A stretch of 64,000 nucleotides of DNA from Pholiota molesta (lineage: Eukaryota; Basidiomycota; Agaricomycetes; Agaricales; Strophariaceae), in contig JACGCK010000061.1 in assembly GCA_014925825.1 (NCBI GenBank), forward strand, positions 1-64,000, in the 5' to 3' direction. The notes under the pieces are model-generated. The model had not been told where the DNA came from and did not search any database. It worked only from the letters and a program-made list of their open reading frames with translations. The position numbers and the translations under genes were made by a program. Shown one piece after another: positions 25,359 through 38,200 of this stretch; position 1 is the stretch's first letter; each line of letters begins with the position of its first letter.

Positions 25359-28300
25359 ATGTTCGTGTCACCATCATCACGCGCCGCCCATAATTTCTCT
25401 TCGAAGTTCAACCCAGCATACTCCAAGCGCAAGTTCGAGTCTACCATACCTACTACGAATAATACCCAGAGATTCTCTTGGACATGACGACTCTGGCGAA
25501 GACGTAGTTATGCCACATCATCACCAGGAGCTGGTCCATCGTCGCGACCTCACGAACCAGCACGATTCAACTAGACGTAGAGGGAAGAAAGCGAGCTTCG
25601 ACGACAAAGATCCCGAAGATTGTACTAGGTGGGCTCCAAAGATGTATCTATTTAAGGATCTAAAAGGGCCGGCGAATAGAGTGTTGAAACAAGTGAGCGA
25701 CAAATCAATCGCCCCGATGGCTTTCATCAACTCTTCTTAGTTTTTGGGCATACTTCATTCAAAGGAAAGCAGAAGGAAATTATAGAGGCCGCATATATGG
25801 GTAAACTCAACCATATTGGATTGTAATATTGTCTTAATTGGTGGCTGCAGGCAATGATGTTCTTGTGGTGGCACCAACTGGGATGGGAAAGGTATACTCA
25901 CTCGCTCCTTTTACGATCTGGATATCGCTAATAACAACATGATAGAGTCTCTGCTTTCAGATACCTGCCATTGCTGATAAGGTAGGAAGAAGTTTGGCGG
26001 TTGCATGGCTCTGACCTACTATCTGTGTTTTATAAAGCGAGGACTATCAATTGTCGTTTCTCCTCTACTGGGTAAGCGATGCCCTATTGGACTCATCACA
26101 CGTGGAGCTCACTACTTTCTTTTTAGCTCTAATGCAAAACCGTGAGTACGCATCAACAGCTTTGCCTTAGAGTCTGTATGAACCACTCAGATAGAAATCG
26201 ACTTTTTATGTCAGAAGAATATTGAAGTCGCTTCATTATCATCCCAGGTCTCCTATAGAGAACAACAGGAGGTATGCTTTTTCCGTGTCTACTAGTTTAT
26301 TCGCGCAACATTTAACTTCTTTATTTATTTTGAAAAGACATCTATGCAATTACAATCGTACGATACCTCGATCAAACTATTATACAGTCAGTCATTGATG
26401 CTCTTTTCTAAATTTCTTATCTACTAATGTTTTTTTTATTACCAACCAGTTACTCCAGAGAGGCTGTGCACCTTGGATTTCTTAGAACTGCTGGATAAAA
26501 TCTATGAAAACCATAATTTTAATCGACTTGTCGTGGATGAAGTGAGCAGTCAGGAAAATACTCACATGTCTATAACCTGACGCTTTGCATCGCAATTGTC
26601 ATAGGCGCACTGTATCTCAGTAAGTGCATACATGTATATCTTCATTGCCTAAGTTTGAAAATATTTAGGAATGGGGACACAATTTCCGCGCCGAATATCG
26701 ACGGATAGGCAAAATTCGTGAACGATATCCAGATGTTCCGATTATGGCATTACGCAACAGCTACAGACGAGTACGTTTTGCGTATATGACAATTTTCCAT
26801 CAAATTCATCAATACAACTCCCTTTCAGAGTTCGAAAGGATATTATCATTAGTCTAGGTTTAGATGAAAATCGCCTTTTTCTGGCACTTCATCCTTCAAT
26901 CGTGCAAATCTCTTTTACGAGGTACGCCTCGCCCTCATTTTATTAATTAGTGAATTAACCAAAACATAGATCCGCTATCTATCAAATCCACAACCGCATA
27001 TCCAAATGCAGGACATCTGTGATTATATCAAGACCTTATATACGCGGCGGGGCCAAGCATCGTCAGGCCTCATATATTGTCGCTATCGCAAGACTTGCGA
27101 TGATTTGTCTGAATTTCTTCGGCGCAGGGGACTGAACGCTCGCCCATATCATCGCGGAATCCCGTATGTCATTTTAATTGTGAATATCGCCGATATTGAT
27201 ACGGGGTACCTCTCATAGGTCGGCAACTCTGGAAAAACGCTGAAAGGATGGATTAACAGTGAAGCTGGACAACCTGGTTCAATTGATCTGGTACTTAACA
27301 GCTTTACAATGTCATTTATTCATTCGCTTATTGGATTTTCAGGTTATAGCTACCATTGCTTTGGAATGGGAATAGATAAAAGCGATGTTAGGTACATCAT
27401 TCATTATGATCTTCCTAAGAGTCTTGAAGGTAGTTTGTTCCTGGTTCTCTTTAACATCAGTTTAATCATCCTTTCCAGGATATTATCAGGAAACTGGCAA
27501 GTCCCAATCATTCAATTGCGTACAGCTAACTGACATTTTCTTCGTGTCTATTAGGACGCGCTGGCAGAGATGGCTATGTGAGAAACCGAGATATATCCTG
27601 GATGTTTTGAATGATCTGACTGTTGGCTTTTACTTAGCCATCAAAATGCATTCTGTACTATTGTGAGCAAAATTTTAAACAGAGCTCTGTAATCTGCTGA
27701 TGAGAATTATATAGCTCGCGAAGACGTTATTAGAGTCAAACAATTTGTCAGTACCAGCAATCCTAATCGCATACGCGATGATGAAGCGCCCACTCCCACT
27801 CAAAGGGCATCGAATAGCCTAGACTCAGTAAATTCTTTTCTCTCCTCCCTGTTTGGTATCGTTTCTTATCATTTTCTTTCTTTCTAGCTCATTGACATGG
27901 TGGAGGATATCTCTAGATGCCGACATGTTGTACGTATATTTAGGCAGCCCTTTAACATCAATTAACAGGAGTCAACAGTCCATTTGTCGATATTTCGGCG
28001 AAAAAATCAACGAAAGTGATTCTAAAGTCCTGAACACCTATTGCAATCAAATGTGTGATGTAAGCATTGCCATTGTACTAAGCTATGAATTTTCTCATGC
28101 ACTGCTTCAAGGTCTGCAAAAATCCGCAGAAGACTAAAGCCAGAAAGACCAAATTATCTTCGCTACAAGATGCTCGACAAAATGTCCCCATGCGACAAAA
28201 TGTCAGTAATGCTCCTGGTCCACAGGCGGTAACAAAAGACCGCGATACAAATGACTTTGCGAGGCCTTCTGGGCATGAAAATCTTCGACTGGAAACTTCG

Positions 28301-29308
28301 TTTGGCGCACAAAAGCGCCCAGGTCCCACTCATTCGGAAAGCTCGTCAAAAAAGGCAAAAGTAGCTCTCGTTCCTGCCTTAGGTGACTTTTATTCCATTC
28401 CCACCCTCCGATGATTTCACTTCCTAACTAATTTTTTTCCTTCAAGTATCTAAGCCATTCGGATCAGCTTCTCGCCTTTCCAAACCGTTTAAACCGCCAA
28501 CCTTCGTTGGCACTCCAGCTCAAACAACAAGTGTACGGGCAACGTCATCTATACTATATCCTCAAGCTCCACGAGTCCCACCACCGCATTTAAAATCTGA
28601 ATTCGTTCCCAGCCTTAAATCTCCCAGTTCATCCCCCAAACCTACAAATCTATGTCTCAACACAGATGCATTGGATGACGAACTAATGGATGACGGAGAA
28701 AGTAAGATGACCATTAAGCTTCCATCAGAATTTATATTCATGATTCTTTTGTTATTCAGTTTCACCAGCCTTAGATCTACCACTCGTAAGCCTAATTTGG
28801 GAAACTGAATTTTCGGCAAAAGTGCCTGTAAGTCCTGTATTTTATCTGCCCAGAGGCTTTCCCTCAGTTATCATTAGTTGGGAGACCGCAAGAAACAATT
28901 TGAATCACTACGCCGGAGCCTCCATAGAGCTCTCATAATGCCTCTCGATAGTAACCGCTATTGGTCCAAGATACTACCTGCCGCCTCGCAGACGTTGGAT
29001 GAAGATCAGAGGTATGTGTACCGGACCATACGAGTATAAACCTTGGAGCTAGGTTCTAAGCCATTCACAGGAACCAAACCATTTTTACGACCGCGATGGA
29101 ACTGGAATTATCTGCTATCTCTCTATCCAGCACCTTGGATGGTTATAACTCTCGCATCGGCTACCTCAAATGTGATATTAAGAGCTTAAGTGACATTCAA
29201 GTATGGGATTCAGATGATGGAGATCTGGAGGATGTGCAAGATATTATCAAACATCTGCGGCGCGCTGCATCAACCAGTAAAAGTAAGGGCAAGCAAAGGG
29301 CTAGATAG
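25359..29308 (+). CDS. RecQ-family ATP-dependent DNA helicase
   Basis: RecQ helicases unwind DNA 3' to 5' in recombination repair and replication restart. Motifs appear in order through about 20 short exons: HTSFKGKQKEIIEAA (motif 0), VAPTGMGKSLCFQIP (Walker A, joined at about 25885-25960), VVDEAHCISEWGHNFR (DEAH box, about 26530-26690), LIYCRYRKTCDDLSEF and YHRG (about 27075-27165), MGIDKSDVRYIIHYDLPKS (about 27365), YYQETG joined through a GC-AG intron to RAGRDGY (motif VI), SKCILYYSRED, then a RecQ zinc region CRYFGEKINES and CNQMCDVC. A long Ser/Pro/Lys-rich C-terminal tail ends KSKGKQRAR. Frame breaks occur inside motif III (about 26751), near 26894 and near 27360. The start is tentative because the N-terminal exons are unclear. 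No HRDC domain was recognised. Its 3' end lies 78 bases from the convergent amidase gene. Confidence 0.85.
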
Positions 29309-29386
29309 ATATATGCCATTTATGTGATTTGCTTTGTTTGATAGATTTTGTACAACAACATTGTCTGGTATTTCTCAATATACGCA

Positions 29387-30560
29387 TCAGTCTTGTGGCT
29401 GTATCTGCCATATGCGTAGAGATTCTTCAGTTCTGTCCATTGCGTCCAGGAGTTTGGGGTGTCCGGATCCCTGTGTTAAACTAAAAATGGCAGATGATCC
29501 AGCAAATTTTTGTCTGTTCAACATGGAGATTAGCAGCTCCTAAGCAACTTGAAAATGCAATGTGCTTACCTTTTTCTTCGCCTGCTCGATTGCAGACATA
29601 AAAACGGTTTCGTGATCACTAGCAGTGTCCGTACTGTTCTCTGCCCAAAGGGGCCTTGTGCGCGCCGCCCAATAATTCAAGCTCTGCCAGTCTTTATCTT
29701 CCTCAGTTTCCTCGCGAGAGTCAAGCCATGAGTTGAGGAGAAGTAGCACGTTTGCCTTCTGCGCGACGCAGTAATCAGCAATCTCATAAGGCCCTTCTGC
29801 GCTCGTCCATTCTGGTGTTTGAGGATTGAGATCCATACAGATCCCAAGACTCAACTTTCGGAGCGGGGGAGGGAGCTCAAACGTCGCAAAGCCCGTGCCT
29901 AGACGGTACAGTCAGTAGGCAAATAGAAATATGAGCCATGATGATTCCTACCTGCTTTGGCCCACGGGATGTCCATGTCAAACAAATGGGACTTTCTGTA
30001 TCCCCCCACCCATGCACCATCAGGACCACAGAGCGCCGCACTGTTGCTCCCACCTGTCTAACCTCAGTTCCTTTGTGTATCCGCGGTTCATCCTCGCCCA
30101 GCTGCTCCGGATACCCCGCTATAACATAGCATCCCAGCTTCTTTGCCAGTTCGGAACAGAATTGCGACGTGGCACCAATTCGAGGTTGCTCAAGGTATGG
30201 TGAGATTGCAGACGCGTTTTCGAAAACATAACCTTTGGATGGCTCTGAGAGATGGGCCTTCTCCCAGATTTATATGCATTCTTACCTGTAAACGCCATCT
30301 CGGGGAAACATAATAGATCCAAGGACTGTGGTTGGATTCTAACGAGTAGTAGCGTGAAGGAGTCGATGCAAATCTAGGTTGCGATCACAGACTTTCTACA
30401 AAGCTCGCGTGCGCGAGCTAGATTTGCTTGAACCTGGCCAATCTTGAAAAAAGAGAGCGTCAACTTTCAACAAATTTTGCCTCGAGTTTGCGATTCTTTT
30501 GCTGACCTTAGGAGATAGTTGCACAACTCCGATGCGTAGATTCATTCGTGCAGTTTGCAT
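29387..30560 (-). CDS. NTA1: Nitrilase-superfamily N-terminal amidase (Nta1-like)
   Basis: Nta1 deamidates N-terminal Asn and Gln of proteins, feeding them into the Arg/N-degron pathway. ATG 30560 gives MNLRIGVVQLSPK. The nitrilase triad is visible: Glu in LLCFPEMAFTG (about 30310-30290), Lys in WVGGYRKSHLFDMDIPW (about 30015-29960) and Cys in LSLGICMDLNPQTPEW (about 29850-29810). EIADYCVAQKANVLLLLNSW and SLNYWAARTRPLW follow. The last conserved part, CNRAGEE and FAGSSAIFSLTQGSGHPKLL, leads to a stop at 29387-29389. A run of five A (plus strand, 29600-29604) appears one base short, moving CNRAGEE out of frame. Nta1 is favoured over other nitrilases by the GICMDLNPQ and FAGSSA motifs. Confidence 0.82.
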
Positions 30561-31120
30561 AATGTGAATATGAGACCAGATGAGACCTTGTGGGGGTTGT
30601 AAGTGAGCTAAGTGCGAGATAGTCAGCCTGAGTGCATTTGATCGTAACTGTCGTTGTCGAATCAACGCAGGGTAGGTACCCGTACCCGTACCACCGCATC
30701 AAAGTTATCCGTTATCGATTACGTAAACAAAAGCTGATATTAAACTCGCTCGAGTCGTTTGCCAAACTTGCCATTTTGTACTCCTCGTCGTTTCTCGTCG
30801 TGCTGAGCGCTGCAAACACCTGCCTCATTTTCTTCCTACCTTTGAAAGTGATAAGATCTCTTTCTCATCTCAAAGTTTTTGACTGGAATTTCATTTGCTC
30901 GATTCTGCAACCCTAGTACTTTTTCATGAAATTCTCGACAAGATACTATTCACAACTGGTCTAACTTAGGGCTGTTATTGGGCTGTTATAACGTTGAGCT
31001 TGAATTGCTACTAGCTCATCTTGAAGTCTCTTCGAAACCTCGGGCAGCTCTCGACGAGAACTGAGTCAACGGTTAGGACTCTTCGTGGGCTTCGTTTACT
31101 CAAAGATCAGTCTGCTACCA
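30561..31120. promoter_or_regulatory. Divergent spacer between NTA1 and a coiled-coil gene
   Basis: Five hundred and sixty bases lie between outward-facing starts. Short unsupported reading frames are the only coding signal. Sequence before 31020 is AT-rich and pyrimidine-rich. No motif was recognised. Confidence 0.3.
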
Positions 31121-32044
31121 ATGTCTACTTCGAAGCGCACAACCAAGCGAAAACTGAAGAGAAATATGACATGGACACCGATCTTCCGTCGTTGTCGCAG
31201 CAATCCGGTGAAAGCGATGAACAGTAAGTCCATATTTAGCTTGTATTCCTGCGGATATTTTTTTAGAACACGAAGATAAATACCAATCTGCGTGAGACGC
31301 TACTGACCCTTTCGTGCTCAACAGGCTCAGGGAAACGTTAGAGAAGTGCATCGCAGGTATTTTGTTGAGGGGTTTCCAGTTCTCGAACTGGCGCTGATGT
31401 TGTAACTGCCTGACAGCTGACATGGAGAAGAAAAAAGGGCAAAAAGAAAAGAAATTTTAGACTCTGCAGAGGCACTTCTCAATCACATGTATGTCGCCAT
31501 TCAATCGCCATTTGAACCCAACCATCCATCGTGCGACTATTCGATAACTTTAGATCGAAAACTCGGCGCGAGACGTTAGAAATGCGATGAAAGCCATGTA
31601 AGATCCTGCACCACATGAATATATGCGGCTATATCCAATTGCTACAACTCTAGCGACGGGATATACACCACATTTTTAATGGAATATGCTGCTTGCGAAG
31701 ACAGGATACAGAAGAAGTATCTACAGCTGCAAGAATTGCAAGCGAATCTTGTTGTCAGTTTTTTCCCTTTGACGACCCAACCAAAATCCTTATGAAAGCG
31801 ATGACCTTCTCACTAATTGTCATTCACTTCAGAAAATGACAAAGGAAGGTGCGCGGGAGGATGAAGAGGCCAATACAACTGCGAATGATATGCAGATCAG
31901 GGGGCTCTCCAAAATGAGGACGTCATGCACTGGTGAGCTCGTATGTAGAAGAGAAACCATAGTTATTCTTAATCTTTGGCAGCATTCAGCAAAATATTGA
32001 CGCAATTCACTTTGGAGGATGCTGAAGAAAAAGAGGATGAATAA
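31121..32044 (+). CDS. Unidentified small charged coiled-coil protein
   Basis: ATG 31121 opens MSTSKRTTKRKLKRN. A shift of one base then leads to DMDTDLPSLSQQSGESDEQ, and after a GT-AG intron LRETLEKCIA. Later exons read ILDSAEALLNH, TTFLMEYAACEDRIQKKYLQ, then KMTKEGAREDEEANTTANDM and FSKILTQFTLEDAEEKEDE, with TAA at 32042-32044. Splice sites are consistent, but three joins need 1-base corrections, so the model is provisional. The protein is small (about 170-190 residues), hydrophilic and helical, with a basic N-terminus and an acidic C-terminus. I do not recognise the family. A scaffold or kinetochore-type subunit would fit the shape, but nothing in the sequence shows this. It converges with NOP56. 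Confidence 0.5.
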
Positions 32045-32327
32045 AGATTGTCTCCGTCACTAGATATATATCTTACTCGGCATGGCAAATGAAGATATGA
32101 TGGTTCAAACGTTCAAGATTCACTTGTAGTGGGGCCATGTTGTTCTGGTAGACAGATGCCCAGGAGTCAAGCTGGATAAGTCTGCAATGTTTCTTATGAG
32201 CTTGAAGCGGGCGAATCCTTATGTGTAATGAAAGATCTGAATTATGAAAACAAGGTGTGAAATGAAAAGATACGACGCCAAGATACAAAAGGAACAAGAG
32301 AAAAGGGAAGCATAAGGACATGATGGA

Positions 32328-34151
32328 CTACTCTTTGCTCTTCTTCTTTTCCTTCTTTTCCTTTTTCTCTTTTTCTCTTTCTTCTCTTCTTCGATGATTT
32401 CCCCTAAGTTAGGGACGTTAGATTGATTAATTCTTCACATATATAAAATGAAGGCGTACATCATCATCAGCCACACCTCCGTCTTAGCTTGCTCCTTCTT
32501 GGCTTTCTTCAAAGCCTTCTTCTCCTCCTTGGAAAGCTTGACTTTCTTGGACGAGTGGTCGTCCTCGTCCTCATCCACGTCCATATCTTCGCTCTTCCTC
32601 TTCTTTTTCTTCTCCTTCTTGGGCTCAGCTTCCAGAGTGGTGAAGGCAGGTTGATCGACATCCATGCCAGCATCATCCTCATCCTCATCCTCATCCTCAA
32701 GAGCAAGCTGATCAAGAACCTTGCGAATGGCATCGGCATTCTTGGACGGTGGGACACCGCTCTCGAAGAAGGCGAGGCGTTCTTCGACTTGGGCGCGGAG
32801 AGCCTCTCCGAATTTGGCAGTAGGTGTTCTGCAGTGTGTTTAGATCCATGAGGTTAGCATAGAAGTGATACTACGCACCAGTGTAACAATCGATGCGGGA
32901 TGCTATTGAGCACTTGTTGGCGAGGAATCGGGAAATACGACCCTTGTGCTTGGGCCTGCACGGCCGATGAATGTTGAATGGTAAAGCAGACCATACTGAA
33001 AGCAAGAATGAGATGCGTCATGTGGGATCAATGAAAAGACATACCTTGGGGGTGTTGCCCTTGGTCTTCAAAGCGCGGAACAGCGCCTTCTCGGCGCCGA
33101 GGATCTGTACTGTCGAGGCGGGGTACTTGCTCAAGTTGGTCAAGCTTCCAGCATGACTGATCAAACGAGCGGCAACACGCTCGCCAAGAAGCGCCGTCAA
33201 GCTTGGCGCTACTGAGTTCATTTTTTCGGATAGATATGATACAAGTGATTTGCGGTAGTCAGCAATGGATACTACCCGTGTAGCGAATGAGGAAATGTTC
33301 AACATGTCGATTTCTGAGAGACCGGAGCCCATGGAGCCACGGGCGGCGTCGAGAATGTTTTGGGCAAGGGTGGCATCGTCGTCGAGGATGGCAGTGAGTT
33401 CAGGGAGTTTTTCTTCGTCAAGGGTGTCCTTGTCGCCGATGAATTTCGCGACTTGAGCGTACTTGTGGTTATCGGGAACGAGTCTGACGAGCTCTGGGAA
33501 ATGGTAGCCGTACCACTCCCTGATGCGCATTGAGAACAAGTTGACATCCTTGTCAAGTTGATCGAGAAGTGCAATGGCTTGGATGATCATGTTGTCAACA
33601 CGGTTGACGTTGAATTTTAGTTTGGAGCGGGAGTAGGAGTGACCAAGACCGAGCTGGGCCTTTCTCAGGTCATCGGTTTCGAGGCCTTTGAGGAGCTTGG
33701 AGGCGTGCATCCGGATGCCGCGAATCAGGTCTTGGGTAGTCTCCGAGACATCAATTTGGAAGCCTAATGCATCCCTGATGCTTTTACCAATGAGAGGATC
33801 GGCAACGGCGAGTTTAACTTGCGACTTCTTCGAGGCCTTCGAGAGGTTCAATTCGAGCACATTTTTGAGGAAGTCATTCAGGATACCTGCAATTTCAGGA
33901 TTGCTCTAGCAGTGGTTTGATATATAAGAATAATTCATCACACACCTTCCGACACATCATTTGCATTCTCCAAAGCCTGAGCAGCGCTCTTGAAAGGCGC
34001 AAAGCTCACCACGACACCATTTTCCCGAACTTGGCAAGGTCCTTGAAGGAGTCCTGGACCGCCTTGACTTGGAGCCAATGTCCTCGGTAAGTTTGGCCTC
34101 AAAGATGGCATAGCCAGAGGCCGACTCGAAGAGTACATGTGTGACCGACAT
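32328..34151 (-). CDS. NOP56: Nop56, box C/D snoRNP core protein
   Basis: Nop56 is a core protein of box C/D snoRNPs, which guide 2'-O-methylation and processing of pre-rRNA in the nucleolus. ATG 34151 gives [20 protein letters not shown], a typical Nop56 start. The large exon 33860-33018 carries [40 protein letters not shown], the diagnostic [40 protein letters not shown] and the Nop domain [19 protein letters not shown] stretch followed by [18 protein letters not shown]. The C-terminal exons encode a [18 protein letters not shown] lysine/acid tail and a last short exon ending KKKSKE at 32328. The [11 protein letters not shown] form and length separate it from Nop58. Two 1-base frame breaks lie in the first exon, near 34010 and 34070. 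Confidence 0.92.
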
Positions 34152-35265
34152 CGTCGATGGCCTTGTCGTTGTAGAAGACGGTGAGGAGGAAACTTTTTTT
34201 CAAAGCCCGCTTCGTATCCAAAACAGGAATGTGTGACAGAGCGTGATGGACTAACGTGTGACCTAGCGCTAAGCTTGGAAGTTGCCTTTTGACGTTGAAG
34301 TCTAACGTCCAAACTTTCACTATACCTTGCTTCCTCTCCTTGCCCTCTTCGCCTTCTAGTTAATTCAAGGTCATGTTTGGAAATGAACGACGAGGAAAAC
34401 AGGGGCTTTGGGCTGTGCATTTGCTGAAAGCTGGAACACTACGCGACGAAATGTGGAACAATCATGCCACGAAATAGGAAATGCGCTCGAGAAAGAAGGA
34501 ATGAAGATATCACGAAGCATCATGTTAAAATACATGGAGGACTTGAGCTGAGTACATTCACATTGAATATTTGACCAATGCCCTCCCGTTCTCCGTGCGC
34601 CAAGGCATGCGCAGTGCGCACCAACTACTAGTAGTAGTATGCCTAACATCCTCCGAAAGGACCACTTTGCCTCAAGGCATCAGTATGTCCATTAAATGGC
34701 CGGTGAAATAACTGATTTTTTTTTAAAAGTCGGGATGTGCATCCAAGTAACTAGGATTTTTCAACTGCTTGTCTCGATCACATACGCCCACCTTCCGCGT
34801 TGAATACATGCGGCGCGCGTCTATCAATGGAATCAGGTATATACTACTTTTGCGTAGCATGGTATGATTATACTGACACTATAAGGTCCAATATTTAATT
34901 TGCTGGACTGTGGCAAATCTCATGGCTAGCAATTGGACCAGCATCCAAAATATCTGCAATCACATTTCACTGCATTCAATACTAGGATTATGAGCAGGAT
35001 GAGTAGCGCGATCTTGAGTGCTTGTATGATCTGTGTATAATGCAACCTTGAAAGAGGTTGACGCAATTCCAATGTCAAAGGCATTTAGAACAATCGAATG
35101 GGGTTTATACCCCGGGCGTGAACGCGCAGATGATTGTCAGTGAAGCTTTATATAGCGCGATGCTGAAGCGGTATCCTTGTTTCCCTTTGGTCTCCCTTCC
35201 CATCCTCCACATAACGTAACGTAACGCGCAAGGCATACTGGAACACAGCTAGCAGTAAGTATCCA
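34152..35265. promoter_or_regulatory. Divergent spacer between NOP56 and the ABC transporter gene
   Basis: This spacer of 1.1 kb has no supported gene. A short TAACG-type triple repeat sits at about 35212-35226. It has TATA-like AT-rich words (TATATAGCG near 35150) roughly 110 bases before the ABC start. An unsupported 92-codon minus-strand frame (34649-34371) shows no family features. Confidence 0.35.
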
Positions 35266-38200
35266 ATGGGGGACCATTCCTGGTCTGATATGAAGACGAA
35301 CAGATGGACTAATCCAGCTGAATTGTATGTTTACATCGACGATAAGGGGCCCTTACTGACTTGAACTTTAACTTAGCTTCATGCGCCAATCTCTTGCAAT
35401 TCCGTTTGCAGCCCAACACTTTTTATCGGTATTCAACTATCCATGGGTTGATGAATGGCCTCAGCTCTTGTGGCCAAGGCCGTCTCGTTCGCAGAAGGAG
35501 ATGAAGCCAGCTCAGCAGGCGTGTCTATTTCTCAAGGTTGCTTCAAAGTCGGATTGAGAATCTTGGTGGACGACCATCTTCACATATGCATTTGCACGCT
35601 TGTTGGGTGTGTCACCTTACTTGCTCTATCCCTGACGCGTCTGGGTGCTCGCAACAAATTCGAACGGCTTCCTCCCTATCCCAGCTTCTTATCGAATGTC
35701 CCGAATTGTTTGCAACTGTCACTTTTGTAAGCAATACCTTTCTTTATTTTGGCAGCTTCTGAGTGGCCTGTTCCTTTAGGCATATTCCTCTGTTTTGGCG
35801 ATTACTGCCCTGACTATCAAGGAATGGAGCATTTTGGCCGCAAGATATAATATCTTCTCCTTTATTACTTTCGCAACCTATGCCAGAGGGATTTATGGCC
35901 GCTAGCGACATTCACTCAACAGCCTCAAGATGGCACTGAAGGACAATTTGTGGTTCAAGGTTGGGGCTCTGTTTGCGACAGCAGTGTTAATACCACTGTT
36001 TGTTCCTCGGCGCTATATCCCTGTCGATCCAAAGGTGCATATGCTAGATTTCTTTTTGCTTTAGATATTTATGCTCTCTGTTCAGGACCCCATGCCGGTG
36101 ATCAACGACGAACAGACCTGCTCCTTATTTTCACTTGCTTTATATATATACCTTGATCCTGTTTTATTCCTCGGCGCTCGAGTCAAACATCTGAATTATG
36201 ATCAGTTACCACCGCTCTCGGATAGCGATTATGCCAAAAACTTGACAAAATGGCTTTTCCGGTAAGCTCTGCTTCAAGTCACTGTGTTCGATGATTTTAT
36301 GGAATTGTTAGCACCTTGATCCATTTGGAGGAGCAAAACGTCGACACATATTCTTTGGCCTCATGCGAGTCTTTCGTGCGTATATATCATACTGTGGTGA
36401 GTACCTCGCGCTAATGTATGGGTTAGGCAAGGAATTTATGATCTCGGCGCTTCTTATCTTCTGTCAAGCTACTTCCGTATTTGCATCACCGATTGCCGTC
36501 TATCATATTTTAAGGTGAGTGAGACTCGAACTCAAAGCTTCTCCGACTCACCAGATGCTTTGCAGTTATATAGAGACGGGGGGAAATGGCGCAGACAGTG
36601 ACATTCGCCCATGGTTTTGGATTCTTTGCATGCTCCTGGGCCCAGTTGTGCGTTCGCTGGCGTTTCAGTGGTACAGCTTCATCAACACGAGAATGCTTGT
36701 ACGAGGCGAAGCCTTGATCACGCAATTGGTGTTCGAGCACAGCTTGCGTATCCGCCTCAAGGCCGAAAGTCCTAGTGAAAAGAATGACGGAATACATGAG
36801 CAGGAGACCTTAACGTCAACAGCAATAGGGACACCTGAGACGGCATCAATCGCCGAAAGTTCAGCTACTGGTGACCAAGACAGCGTTACAACAGACACGA
36901 CAATATCCCACGAACCTTCGCAGACAACTCAATCTTCGACTGCGAATGGAAAAGGGAAGGTTTCTAAGGCAGATGAGGACAAAGAGGACAAAAGGGGCAA
37001 GAAAAATGACAATCTGATCGGGAAAATCAACAATCTCGTCACAAGTGACTTGAGCAACATTCTCGAATCTCGAGACTTCCTATTGCTTGGTGAGGACAAT
37101 GTGTCTATGCAAAGAACCTCTGAGCTGACCATCATATGTTTCCCGCTCAGTTTTATTTGTACCACTCCAAGTATCTCTTTGCACTACCTTTCTTTATGGG
37201 ATCCTGGGATGGAGGTCAGTGCTACTTTTTTTGTGCTGAGCCACCCTAAATTGAACATACTCTCGAAGCGCATTCATTGGATTAGCTTCCATGATTGTAC
37301 TCCTTCCGATTCCAGGTTACATTGCCAAACGTACGCAAGACGTTCAACGGATGAGAATGAAGATGGTATGCGCACATCTTAGACATTTTTTCCGGTAGAT
37401 TCAATTATTGATCCTACCTAACAGACAGACGCGCGCATCCAAGATGTGACTGAAGGTGAATTTGCGCGTGTATTTGATGTCCTTATTGGAATTATTCAAA
37501 CATCAATGTCTCCTCTGTAGCTGTCAATGTCCTTCGTATGATCAAATTATTTGGATGGGAAGGCAAAATAGCAGCTCGAATTAAAGAAAAGCGAGTCGAG
37601 GAGCTTGGTTGGTTATGGAAATTAAAGGTTCGTGAACATGTCATTGCCATATGTCTGAAATTGTCAATCGAAAGGATTCGCTTCTAGAGACTAGAGGCAT
37701 TGAATAGTATTATCAAGTATGTCTAAATTGGCCAACAGATGTGTGATATCTGGATATTGACTCGATTCTAGCTATTTTATTCCTGCTTTCAGCATGGTTA
37801 TTTCCTATGCAACATACACTGTCATTATGAAAGAAGACTTGACTCGTGAGTCTGATTATTTTCTCTGTCATATGTACCTTCCATTGAATATCTCTTTTCT
37901 TCAGCTTCAAAGATATTTGCCAGCATATCAGTATTTTCGATGCTTCGATTACAGCTCAACAGAATCTCGTGGCACACTAGTGCCATAATTCAAGGTCTGA
38001 TAACCACCACAATAATGAGATTAAAACTGAGCAGCTCCACAGGCAAAGTCTCTCTCGACCGAATCCATGACTTCTTACAAAACACGGAGTTGTTAGACTC
38101 GTTCGTAGAGACACCAAATGCAGTTTCTGAGGTCTTGGCCCCTAAAAATAGCCAAACGATTGGATTTAACAATTCTATATTCTCCTGGTCGCTTGAATCT

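Noticed and set aside
35210..35228. TAACG triple repeat resembling telomeric sequence
   Set aside because: Three short units inside a promoter region are too few and do not match the usual fungal TTAGGG-type unit.
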